A stretch of DNA of 64,000 nt from Heterostelium album PN500 (taxonomy: Eukaryota; Evosea; Eumycetozoa; Acytosteliales; Acytosteliaceae). Below the pieces are notes generated by a model. It did no database searches. It saw nothing but the letters and a program-made list of their open reading frames with translations, and was not told the DNA's origin. The position numbers and the translations under genes were made by a program. Of the stretch, positions 44,551 through 52,343 are shown piece by piece (within the stretch, counting starts at the first letter, position 1; every line of letters begins with the position of its first letter). Location of the stretch: positions 868,001 to 932,000 of the forward strand of contig NW_008805064.1 in NCBI RefSeq assembly GCF_000004825.1. The letters run 5' to 3'.

Positions 44551-46236
44551 ATGGAATATACATTATTTTTAAAGATTTTTAATAATCAGGTTCTAAGATA
44601 TAATATATTTAATAAGGTTTCAGAGATTCATTTAGCACTTGGTTTAAAGACATGTGAGTGGATTCGTTTGGCAAATAATCCGCAGTTATTAATTAAATAC
44701 AATTATGTGGATTGCGTTAAAGAGTACTTTGTTAAATATCTTACACCTAATTGTAGTTCTCATATCACTCGACTGATAGGATTCTCTATTTCAATATCGA
44801 TTGAATGGGGTCGTTTCAAAGTACTAGAGATGTTTGTAAAGGATCTTCGGCTGAAACTATCGAATTACATTCGACACTCATTGATGTTTTATAGAGCCGC
44901 CTACAGTAGAAAGCTAGAGAATTTGGTGGCGCTCGAAAGATTTCTCATTGAACATGATGATATCGATAATATAACACCAAAGATCTATGTAGAGGGTTTA
45001 GAGGTGGCCGCAGATCGTGGTACTCTGGACATGGTCGTTTGGCTTTCAAATAAGGTCGGTGTTATCAGTCCCGATGAGATGACTGTTTCGCCTATCGAGC
45101 TTGCAGCAAAGAATGGTAATCTCTCGATGTTGCAATGGTTGATTGTAAACCGACCTAAAGACAGTTATCATCAGGTTGTTCACCTAGCTCTGGAGAATGG
45201 TCATGTAAAGCTGCTCGATTGGCTTGTAGAGAATGAACATATCGATCCTACCAACATTACAGTGAATATTGATATCTTAGCAGATAGTGGATTTCTGAAT
45301 TCAATCATCTGGGCACACAAGAAACATTGTAGGATAACATGTACTCACAATGCAATGAACTTATCGGCGTCACATGGTTACCTACACATTATCAAATGGC
45401 TCGATCAACATCGTACAGAAGGTTGTAATCAATTTGCTATGAACATTGCTGCTGAGAATGGCCACTTTGATGTTTTCAAATGGTTCCACGAGAATAGAAC
45501 TGAAGGATGTACAAATAAAGCAATGGACTTTGTTAGAGCGAATGTTCCAAAGATCTCCATTGAGAAATACAATGAAATGGTTGTTTGGATGCATAGAAAT
45601 AGAAGTGAAGGTTGTACAACTAGAGCTCTAGACAATGCCTCTTGTTTCTCATTGGAGCTGGTAAAGTTTCTTTATTACAATCGAACCGAAGGATATTCAA
45701 AGAATGCATTTTACAACGCTGCTCTCAATGGACGTTTGGATATATTTAAATTTCTAGAGGAGAATAGAACAGAAGATATTCCAACCAATGTTATTATAGC
45801 GGATGTCTGTAGAGCATCGGTGAATAACGATTGTTTGGATATGATAAAGTACCTAAATGACCAATATCCAGAGGAATCTTCTTGGAGTACTGCTATTGAT
45901 ACTGCTGCCTCCAATGGAAATTTGGCAATAGTGAAATACCTCTGTGAGAATAGATCGGATCGATGTAGTGAAATCGCGCTAATTGGTGCAATCAAGAAGA
46001 GGAGACCAGATATTATCGAATATTTACTAAGTAATAAATTGGTTATATGGACAAGTAAATCTATACTTGAAGCAGTTGGACAATTTTATTATTCATTAGC
46101 AGATCATCTTTTGCAACAATATCCAGAACCATTTGAAATTAACAAAGCAATGAATTTGGCAGAGGAGATCTATGAATTTTCAATCGATAATATTAGAAAT
46201 TATTTTAAACAAAGAAATTTATTAAATATAAATTAA
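44551..46236 (+). CDS. ankyrin-like repeat protein with NRTEG loops (561 aa)
   Basis: Single exon with the family start MEYTLFLKIFNNQVLRYNIF. The N-terminal 140 residues are a conserved head (SEIHLALGLKTCEWIRLANN, LIKYNYVDCVKEYF) also seen in the protein at 52.3-54.0 kb. About twelve ankyrin-like repeats follow, with loops HRTEGC, NRTEGC, NRSEGC, NRTEGY, NRTEDI and NRSDRC at 30-35-residue spacing, each after a (I/V)(F/V)K(W/F)(L/F)HEN helix. No other domain or membrane helix. Presumably a protein-binding scaffold. It bounds the left side of the small-membrane-protein array. Confidence 0.87.
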   Translation: MEYTLFLKIFNNQVLRYNIFNKVSEIHLALGLKTCEWIRLANNPQLLIKYNYVDCVKEYFVKYLTPNCSSHITRLIGFSISISIEWGRFKVLEMFVKDLRLKLSNYIRHSLMFYRAAYSRKLENLVALERFLIEHDDIDNITPKIYVEGLEVAADRGTLDMVVWLSNKVGVISPDEMTVSPIELAAKNGNLSMLQWLIVNRPKDSYHQVVHLALENGHVKLLDWLVENEHIDPTNITVNIDILADSGFLNSIIWAHKKHCRITCTHNAMNLSASHGYLHIIKWLDQHRTEGCNQFAMNIAAENGHFDVFKWFHENRTEGCTNKAMDFVRANVPKISIEKYNEMVVWMHRNRSEGCTTRALDNASCFSLELVKFLYYNRTEGYSKNAFYNAALNGRLDIFKFLEENRTEDIPTNVIIADVCRASVNNDCLDMIKYLNDQYPEESSWSTAIDTAASNGNLAIVKYLCENRSDRCSEIALIGAIKKRRPDIIEYLLSNKLVIWTSKSILEAVGQFYYSLADHLLQQYPEPFEINKAMNLAEEIYEFSIDNIRNYFKQRNLLNIN

Positions 46237-46289
46237 TTAGATGTCAAATAAATTTGATTTCCATATTTTTTTCATATTAAAAATTTAAA

Positions 46290-46330
46290 GTAACATATCA
46301 TCGAACTGGCTCACTTATCTCTAGATATTA
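46290..46330. repeat. stray array-derived segment
   Basis: AACATATCATCGAACTGGCT at about 46292 recurs with small changes at 49220-49245, inside the array (AACATACCATCGAACTGCCT). It suggests another eroded unit, or 3' flank, at the left end. Confidence 0.5.
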
Positions 46331-46409
46331 TTTTATCTACAAATTTCGATTATTTTCTAATATTCTTTTAAAAAGCATTAAAGGTAAAGTACACATTTTA
46401 TTTTATTAG

Positions 46410-46660
46410 CCTGATAGTTTATGTTGTTGATTTTGTTGGAGGTGAATATGTTGTTGATCGTCTAAGCGATTGTACTTCTGATTGATAATGAAGAAACCTT
46501 TTCGAGTCTCGACTGTGTTTGTGATGATTGTTGTTATATTGCTGAGTAGTCTCCTATGAATTGTGTGAGGTAATAGAGTTTTCCTTTTGGAATAGGTATG
46601 ATATAATATAAATATATTGCACTTTAACAATATCTCTAAAGTGTATTCTGCAATAAGATA
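46410..46660 (-). other. unit A 3' segment, possible last exon or UTR
   Basis: Follows an acceptor-like TATTGCAG near 46650. The stretch coding PIPKGKLYYL in one frame is conserved at DNA level in units B and D, and all three copies stop in that frame at nearly the same place. Another frame is open to 46406 in unit A only. Coding status is undecided. Confidence 0.35.
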
Positions 46661-46944
46661 CCGGGTCTATCATGATTTTTTTCATAAATGTTATTCTTTA
46701 TGATGAAAATTAATTAGTAAGTGTCAAATCTCCCTCTCTATATCTCAATCTCTTATTCAAAAGTATTGTGGTTATAACTTACAGGTCCAGAACTACATTT
46801 TAATAAACATTTCTGAGCATGCGTGATCCAAGATCTGTTTCTTACTGCTTACAGTTGCCTGATAACTAATTGGTGATAAATCAGTACCTGTTAGTAGGAT
46901 ATTGAATAGTAGAAACGCTCTATACACCAAATAATACATACACA

Positions 46945-47352
46945 TCAATTAAATATCAGCATTGTGGATAATATTGGTAAACTTATAAACAACCAAGTAT
47001 GGCTTTTCTTCCTTTCTGTACCATTAACTTCATTTCTACCACTAAATTCTGATGCACGTTGAATACTATATATAAAGAGTACAAAAATACATATAAAACT
47101 ATTTTTCGACACGGTAATAGTCAACGAACTACATTCCCTTCTCATTTTAAAATAAGTTCGAATATCATGATCTCTCTGATCATGAATATCCTCTGGTTGG
47201 GGAAATACTTCACAAGAAGTAGTTACATTCAAAATATTTATAACAGCAGAAGCTGTAGATTCACATTCGGTCTCTTTTACGTAAGTAAATAGACAAAGGC
47301 TAATTAAAAATAGATATGTTGCATAAAATGCAATACTCCTAAATTTATACAT
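46945..47352 (-). CDS. array unit A: small multi-pass membrane protein (about 135 aa or more)
   Basis: Starts at the ATG at 47352 (MYKFRSIAFYATYLF). Helix 1 is a signal anchor (ATYLFLISLCLFTYV). A short outer loop has the family Cys pattern TEC, TSCEVF and RREC. Helix 2 is NSFICIFVLFIYSI, then NEVNGTERKK, then helix 3 (WLFISLPILSTMLI). It aligns along its length with unit D. After 46945 a frame one base away continues with LVYRAFLLFNILLTGTDLSP, a stretch shared with units B, D and the remnant E. The true C-terminus is therefore unclear: frameshift or unseen intron. A GTAAGT donor near 46780 and TATTGCAG acceptor near 46650 suggest a further 3' exon. No known family recognised. Confidence 0.5.
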   Translation of the reverse strand: MYKFRSIAFYATYLFLISLCLFTYVKETECESTASAVINILNVTTSCEVFPQPEDIHDQRDHDIRTYFKMRRECSSLTITVSKNSFICIFVLFIYSIQRASEFSGRNEVNGTERKKSHTWLFISLPILSTMLIFN

Positions 47353-47541
47353 ATTTGTTCGAAATTAACTCTTTATAGTTATTGATACTCTTTTTTTTTT
47401 TGGGTATGATAAGTTGTTTTGTGGTCTATTGTATTGTTGTGATTAGTTGATTTGTTATTATTATTATTAATTGTATGGTGATAGTAAAATTTTGATTTTG
47501 ATTTAAAAATTTTGAAAGCCTGGGTGCTCACTTTTTTTTTC
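47350..47541. repeat. upstream duplicate, unit A copy
   Basis: 5' flank of unit A, nearly identical to 50866-51041 with small length changes in T runs. It holds the shared element at 47421-47439. Confidence 0.85.
47421..47439 (-). promoter_or_regulatory. shared upstream element, unit A
   Basis: Coding-strand CAACAATACAATAGACCAC, about 70 bp before the ATG. Matching elements stand before units B (48624-48642), C (49613-49634) and D (50922-50940). Confidence 0.5.
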
Positions 47542-47699
47542 GACAAAGACAACACAAAGAATCAATTGTCAAATGCATTAAACCTGGAAGAACAAACAAC
47601 CAATAGAAAACAAAGTTGAATATATAACAAATTCTTATTATTTATTAAAGTCGTTTTAGACATTAAAAGTGGTGTATTTACAAATTTTTATTTTGTTTA

Positions 47700-48579
47700 T
47701 TTTTAATGTGGTCGTTTCATTTGTTGTTGTTGTTGGAGATGAATATGTTGTTGATAAACGATTGTACTTCTGGTTCTGTAGAAGAAACCGTTTCGAGTCT
47801 TTACTGTGTTTGTGATGATTGTGGGTGGCGAAATATTATGATTGTTGTCAAATTACCGAGTAGTTTCCTCGAGGTAATAGAGATTTCCTTTTGGAATAGG
47901 TATGATATAATATAAATATGTTGCTCTTGTTCAGAAAGATGAACTTTCGTTCTATTTCAGATGGTCAATTGAGAGATGCACTACTGAAAGAACTACATTA
48001 TAACTTCTTTGAATAGATATTTTTGTACAGCTTATAGTTGCAACTATCATCTAATTGGTGATAAATCATTACCTGTTAGTAAGATATTGGATAATACAAA
48101 CGCACTATACACCAATTTAATACATACACATATTGTAGAGATATCAGCAATATGGAATTCAATATTAAATTAACCATATTTTTCAAGGCCGTATCGATTA
48201 TCGTTCCATGTACATCTTAAAAGAAGTTAGTGCATCTTGCACTATTTGAAAATGAATATCCTCTGGTTGAGGAAATGCTTTATATGATGTAGTTACATCC
48301 AAATTATTACGAAAAACCGTAAATCCCTGGTCGGATATCAAAAAACAAGGTCGATTTTCTTTAAAAAAAAGTAATATTTTAAGTTCTACCTAAATAATGA
48401 ACCATCGACCTTTATATTTGTTTGTTTCGATAGAATCACCCATTGATATACTTGATATTTCAAAAAGTGAAAGCTGAAGTGACATTACTCTGTATGATAT
48501 TAGGCTTTTAAATAAAGTTGACAAATTCAATGCAAAGAATCAATATCATATGTATTGACTCCTAAGTAAATTTAGACAT
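47700..48579 (-). pseudogene. array unit B: degenerate copy of the small membrane protein gene
   Basis: Its ATG (48579) gives MSKFT, as in unit D, then a stop. Further on the homologous text returns out of frame: NNLDVTTSYKAFPQPEDIHF (near 48230-48290) and TICVCIKLVYSAFVLSNILL followed by TGNDLSPIR (near 48060-48150). About 250 bp of unrelated-looking sequence separates the start from the conserved part. The 3' segment (PIPKGNLYYLEETT, then stop) is at 47860-47930. Clearly not translatable as one protein. It is still useful, as it preserves the C-terminal helix in one continuous frame. Confidence 0.65.
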
Positions 48580-48623
48580 AATTGTTTTCCTTTTTTTTAT
48601 TTTTGGATATGATCTGCTGTTTT

Positions 48624-48642
48624 GTGATCTATTGTATTGTTG
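48624..48642 (-). promoter_or_regulatory. shared upstream element, unit B
   Basis: CAACAATACAATAGATCAC on the coding strand, about 45 bp before the ATG of the degenerate copy. Confidence 0.45.
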
Positions 48643-49249
48643 TGATTATTATTATTATCTTTGTTGTAATTATAGTAGTCGACTAAATTTGTGTTGTTGA
48701 ACAAAGTGTCAGTCTTGTAAAAAAAAACGTTACCTCCCTTGAAATAACTAAAAAAGATGAAAGTAAAGTTTAAAATGATCATCTTTTTTATTTTTTACTT
48801 TAATATCATAACATATTTTTATGGTCTATTTTTTGTCTGTTTTTAAATTTTTGGTTGTTGACATGTTTTTGATTAATTCTAGATGGGATATAATAGTTTT
48901 TTGGATAACGTATAACTGTGTTGGTTGCTCTTGTTCAGGTCAAAGATGAGCTTTCTCTCTATTTTCAGATAGTCAATTGAGAGAGTAGTGCATCTATTTT
49001 AAGGAGTGCATCTCTGATTCATTTTCTTTTTATCTATGATAACAATTAATTAGTAATTGTCAAATCTCTCTCTCTTATTCAAAAGTATTGTTGTTATAAC
49101 TTACTTACATGAATAGAACTACATTATAATAAACTTCTCTGAACATGCTTGATTCATGATCTGTTTCTAATTTGTTGCTATAACTATCATACATTCCTCC
49201 AAACTATCAATATGACAACCGCAACATACCATCGAACTGCCTCACTTGT

Positions 49250-49567
49250 CTAGTTATAATATCTCCAAATGTCTGATAATATAGTTTGAGTTATATATGC
49301 GACAATAGAAAATAAAGTAATATTTTTAATTGCTGTGCTAGGCATCGTATTACACTTTATGAACATATCATGAGAATGAGTTATATTAAGTATTCTTTGT
49401 CTATACATTTTTAGATCCTCTTGACTAGAAAATGCATCACATGATGTAATTTCTGTCAATTCATTAGCAATATCAGGAAACATAGAATGGCATTCTATCA
49501 TTTCTGAGACAACATAAATACAATAACAAACTACCATTGTTGTTGCTATATAAACAAATTTAGACAT
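49250..49567 (-). CDS. array unit C: divergent small membrane protein (105 aa)
   Basis: I start at the second Met (MSKFVYIATTMVVCYCIYVV), matching the MSKFTNIATT start of unit D; a Lys-rich leader of six codons is open upstream. A signal-anchor helix is followed by the Cys pattern IECHS, TSCDAFSSQED and IKCNTM, as in units A and D. A second helix (ITLFSIVAYITQTIL) ends near the stop. It is shorter than A and D and lacks the NEVNGTERKK link and third helix, so it is either a diverged member or a truncated one. Confidence 0.5.
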   Translation of the reverse strand: MSKFVYIATTMVVCYCIYVVSEMIECHSMFPDIANELTEITSCDAFSSQEDLKMYRQRILNITHSHDMFIKCNTMPSTAIKNITLFSIVAYITQTILSDIWRYYN

Positions 49568-49612
49568 ATTTTTTTTTTTTTTCAAATAGCTTAATATTCT
49601 TTTTTGTTGTAT

Positions 49613-49634
49613 GATGTAATCTACTGTATTGTTG
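49613..49634 (-). promoter_or_regulatory. shared upstream element, unit C
   Basis: CAACAATACAGTAGATTACA on the coding strand, about 50 bp before the ATG. It is one of the few conserved blocks in the otherwise diverged unit C flank. Confidence 0.45.
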
Positions 49635-50446
49635 AATTTTTGTGTAATGTTAGGTGACTTTATTATCTCTATTTAATTAAAAAATTTTAGAAAAAAAATA
49701 ATATCAGTTTTAAAAAAAATTGGTTATTAATGATCAAAGACCATCGCTTTTTTTTCTGCGAGAAACTGTAAAAACAAGATCGAACTTTTTGCTAAAAATA
49801 TTTTGACAAAAAAAAATTTGTTTATTCGTTTGGACCTTCGGAAAACTAACAAACTCTATCTATTAACAATCCTAAGTAAATGTTGATAGTGTCTAGCTAG
49901 AAGACCAAACAACAATAGAAAATAAAGTTGAAAAAAATAAACAAATTTCAAAATAACAACTTTAGTTTACACTTTTTATTTTTTAAGGTGATCGTTTGTG
50001 TTGTTTGTTGATGTATCCACTGTATTTGTGACGATTGTGGCGGTGAAATTTTATGTTTGTTGTTATATTATTGAGTAGTCTCCGAGGAGTTGATGAGGTA
50101 ATAGAGTTTTCCTTTTGGAATAGGATAAATATGTTGCACTTCAACTTAAACTCTAAAGAGTATTCTGCAATAAGATACCGGGTCTATCATGATTTTTTTC
50201 ATCAATGTTCTTGTTATCTATGATTAAATTAATTAGTAAATGTCAAATCTCCTCTATATCTCAATCTCTCTATTCAAAGTATTGTGGTTATAACTTACAG
50301 ATTTAGAACTATATTAGAATAAACTTCACTGAGCATACATACAACATGCGTGATTCAAGATCTGTTTCTTATTGCTTATAGTTGCCTGTTATATAATTGG
50401 TGATAAATCAGTACCTGTTAGTAAGATATTGAATAGTACAAACGCT

Positions 50447-50866
50447 CTATACACCAATATAAAATACATACAAATTATTAGCTAACATTGTGGATACTAA
50501 TGCTAAATTTATAAACATACTAAGATACCTTTTCTTCCTTTCTGTACCATTAACTTCATTTCTATTTCTATCACATTGAATTATAACGAATACAAAGACA
50601 CATATAAAACTATTTTCCAACGCTTTGCTAGTCAACGATCTACATTTTAAGACCATTTTTATAGCAGTATAACTATCATTCAAAACCTGAAAATAAATAC
50701 TAGTTGGACTAAGAAATACTTCACAAGATCTAGCTTCTTCCAAATTATTTTTAAAAACAGTAGCTGTAGAACCACATTCGGTATCTTTTACGTAAGAAAA
50801 TAAACAATAGCTAAATATAAATAGAAGAAGTGCCAATGTTGTTGCTATATTCGTAAATTTAGACAT
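50447..50866 (-). CDS. array unit D: small multi-pass membrane protein (139 aa)
   Basis: Cleanest copy. MSKFTNIATTLALLLFIFSY forms helix 1. The outer loop is YVKDTECGSTATVF, RSCEVF and LKCRSL: three conserved Cys and NDS/NGT sequons. Helix 2 is NSFICVFVFVIIQC. NEVNGTERKK is identical to unit A; helix 3 is MFINLALVSTMLANNLYVFYI. Immediately downstream, one base out of frame, lies LVYRAFVLFNILLTGTDLSP, as in A, B and E. A donor-like GTAAGTTATAACC near 50298 and acceptor TATTGCAG near 50166 match those of unit A. Its upstream 175 bp is nearly identical to that of unit A. Function unknown. Confidence 0.55.
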   Translation of the reverse strand: MSKFTNIATTLALLLFIFSYCLFSYVKDTECGSTATVFKNNLEEARSCEVFLSPTSIYFQVLNDSYTAIKMVLKCRSLTSKALENSFICVFVFVIIQCDRNRNEVNGTERKKRYLSMFINLALVSTMLANNLYVFYIGV

Positions 50867-51041
50867 ATTTGTTCGAAATTAACTCTTTAAAGTTATTGAT
50901 ATTCTTTTTTGGGTATGATTTGTGATCTATTGTATTGTTGTTATTAGTTGATTTGTTATTATTATTATTAATTGTATGGTGATAGTAAAATTTTGATTTT
51001 GATTTAAAAATTTTGAAAGCCTGGGTGCTCACTTTTTTTTT
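50866..51041. repeat. upstream duplicate, unit D copy
   Basis: 5' flank of unit D, from TATTTGTTCGAAATTAACTC to AAAGCCTGGGTGCTCACTTT, nearly identical to 47350-47541. Only about 17 bp separate it from the stop codon of the next NRTEG gene, so the promoter of unit D must be very compact or overlap that gene's 3' end. Confidence 0.85.
50922..50940 (-). promoter_or_regulatory. shared upstream element, unit D
   Basis: CAACAATACAATAGATCAC on the coding strand, about 55 bp before the ATG. Confidence 0.5.
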
Positions 51042-51057
51042 GGGTGGTAACATTTTT

Positions 51058-52263
51058 TTAAATATTGATATTATAATCTTTGAGAAATGCGTATATAATT
51101 GGTATGTTACTTTGTTTTGCTAAATTAACTAGCTTGTCGTGATCCAATATGCTTGATTTCATTAACCAATCAACTATTTCAATGATAAATAGAGATTGAT
51201 TTTTTAATTGAGAAATAATTGATGATTCCAAATCATTTGAATAAAGCTTGCTATCAATGAGATATTGAATCATTTCAAAGTCTTTTCTTGATAAAGCATT
51301 ATCAAATACATTTATGGTAGTGCTGACATGAGTTGTATTTTGGTTAATCCACTTTACTAAATCGAGGTTCGATGATTTGATTGCTAAATCCATTAGATTG
51401 AAAGACCAATTATATTCATTTGGCTTTCCAGTTTCATAAAGATATTGAATCATCTCTAATTGACCATAATAACATAGACTTCCAATGAGATCGGAGGAAA
51501 CTCCTTCTGTTCTATTTTCTTTGAGGAATTTAAAGATTTCCAGTTGACCAGCCAATCCAGCATTAAACATTGCCAAGTTTGTACAACCTTCAGAGCGATT
51601 CTGATGAAGGAATTTAACAATATCAAGTGAGAAAGAAGCAACAAAATCCATGAAACCATGACTAAATCCTTCTGTTCTATTTTGATGATACCATTTTACC
51701 ATTTCAAATGTTTGACTCTTCTCTGATTCTTTAGTTAATGATTTTTGGCTAAAGAGGCATATGGTATGTGTTCCTTCTGTTCTATTCTCATGTAACCATC
51801 TAACAGTTTCGAATTTACATCTGGTGAACGCATTATACATTGCACTCTTTGAACATCCTTGATTATTATGATCATTGATCCATTTTACAACATCGAGTGA
51901 TGATTTTCTTGCTGCTTCATCGAAATCATTTGATGTAAAGTTGATTCTTATTTTGGTTGTACTCAACCATTGATATAAATCGTTCAGAGAGAATTTGAAA
52001 CCAAGTTCGGATGCTTCATACTCTCTATCTTCTATATAACCATTGGAAAGTAACCAATCAGGAATATGCTTTTGAAATTTGTTTAATGCAATACCAATCA
52101 TTCCATTTCTAAGTTGCAAATCATCTCTATCGGTTCTGTTGTTGATTAACCAATCTATAATCTGTACATGACCACCATAAACCTCTTTATTTTGAAATTT
52201 ATTAAATATATTTGATCTAATAACTAAATTATTAAATTCTAATTTGAATAATTCTGATTTCAT
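51058..52263 (-). CDS. ankyrin-like repeat protein with NRTEG loops (401 aa)
   Basis: Single exon, start MKSELFKLEFNNLVIRSNIF. It lacks the roughly 140-residue head of its relatives: NIFNKFQNKEVYGGHVQIID runs straight from the start motif into repeats, as if an internal deletion had joined them. Loops are NRTDRD, NRTEGT, NRTEGF, NRSEGC and NRTEGV, spaced 31-40 residues, with helices such as LEIFKFLKEN and LDIVKFLHQN. It is the middle one of three NRTEG genes that frame or abut the membrane-protein array. The neighbour at 52344 lies head to tail with it, suggesting tandem duplication. Confidence 0.85.
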   Translation of the reverse strand: MKSELFKLEFNNLVIRSNIFNKFQNKEVYGGHVQIIDWLINNRTDRDDLQLRNGMIGIALNKFQKHIPDWLLSNGYIEDREYEASELGFKFSLNDLYQWLSTTKIRINFTSNDFDEAARKSSLDVVKWINDHNNQGCSKSAMYNAFTRCKFETVRWLHENRTEGTHTICLFSQKSLTKESEKSQTFEMVKWYHQNRTEGFSHGFMDFVASFSLDIVKFLHQNRSEGCTNLAMFNAGLAGQLEIFKFLKENRTEGVSSDLIGSLCYYGQLEMIQYLYETGKPNEYNWSFNLMDLAIKSSNLDLVKWINQNTTHVSTTINVFDNALSRKDFEMIQYLIDSKLYSNDLESSIISQLKNQSLFIIEIVDWLMKSSILDHDKLVNLAKQSNIPIIYAFLKDYNINI

Positions 52264-52343
52264 AATTAATTAAATAATGATAATAATAAGTTAACTCTTT
52301 TTTCTATTTTTATTATATTTTTTTTTTCTTAACAATTTTTTTT

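Noticed and set aside
46406-46630. 74-codon minus-strand ORF at the end of unit A as a separate gene
   Set aside because: The frame is not kept in units B and D, while the DNA is conserved in all; it belongs to the 3' part of the unit, coding status undecided.
47706-47915. 69-codon + strand ORF in the array
   Set aside because: Antisense of the conserved 3' segment of unit B; not shared by the other units.
48350-48420. Inverted AAGGTCGA/TCGACCTT pair inside unit B
   Set aside because: Only 8 bp arms about 60 bp apart in a degenerate copy; could be chance, with no further sign of a transposon end.
50859-51053. 64-codon minus-strand ORF directly after the NRTEG stop codon
   Set aside because: It coincides with the duplicated 5' flank of unit D, is Asn/Lys-rich from A-rich DNA, and the parallel copy before unit A has no matching ATG.
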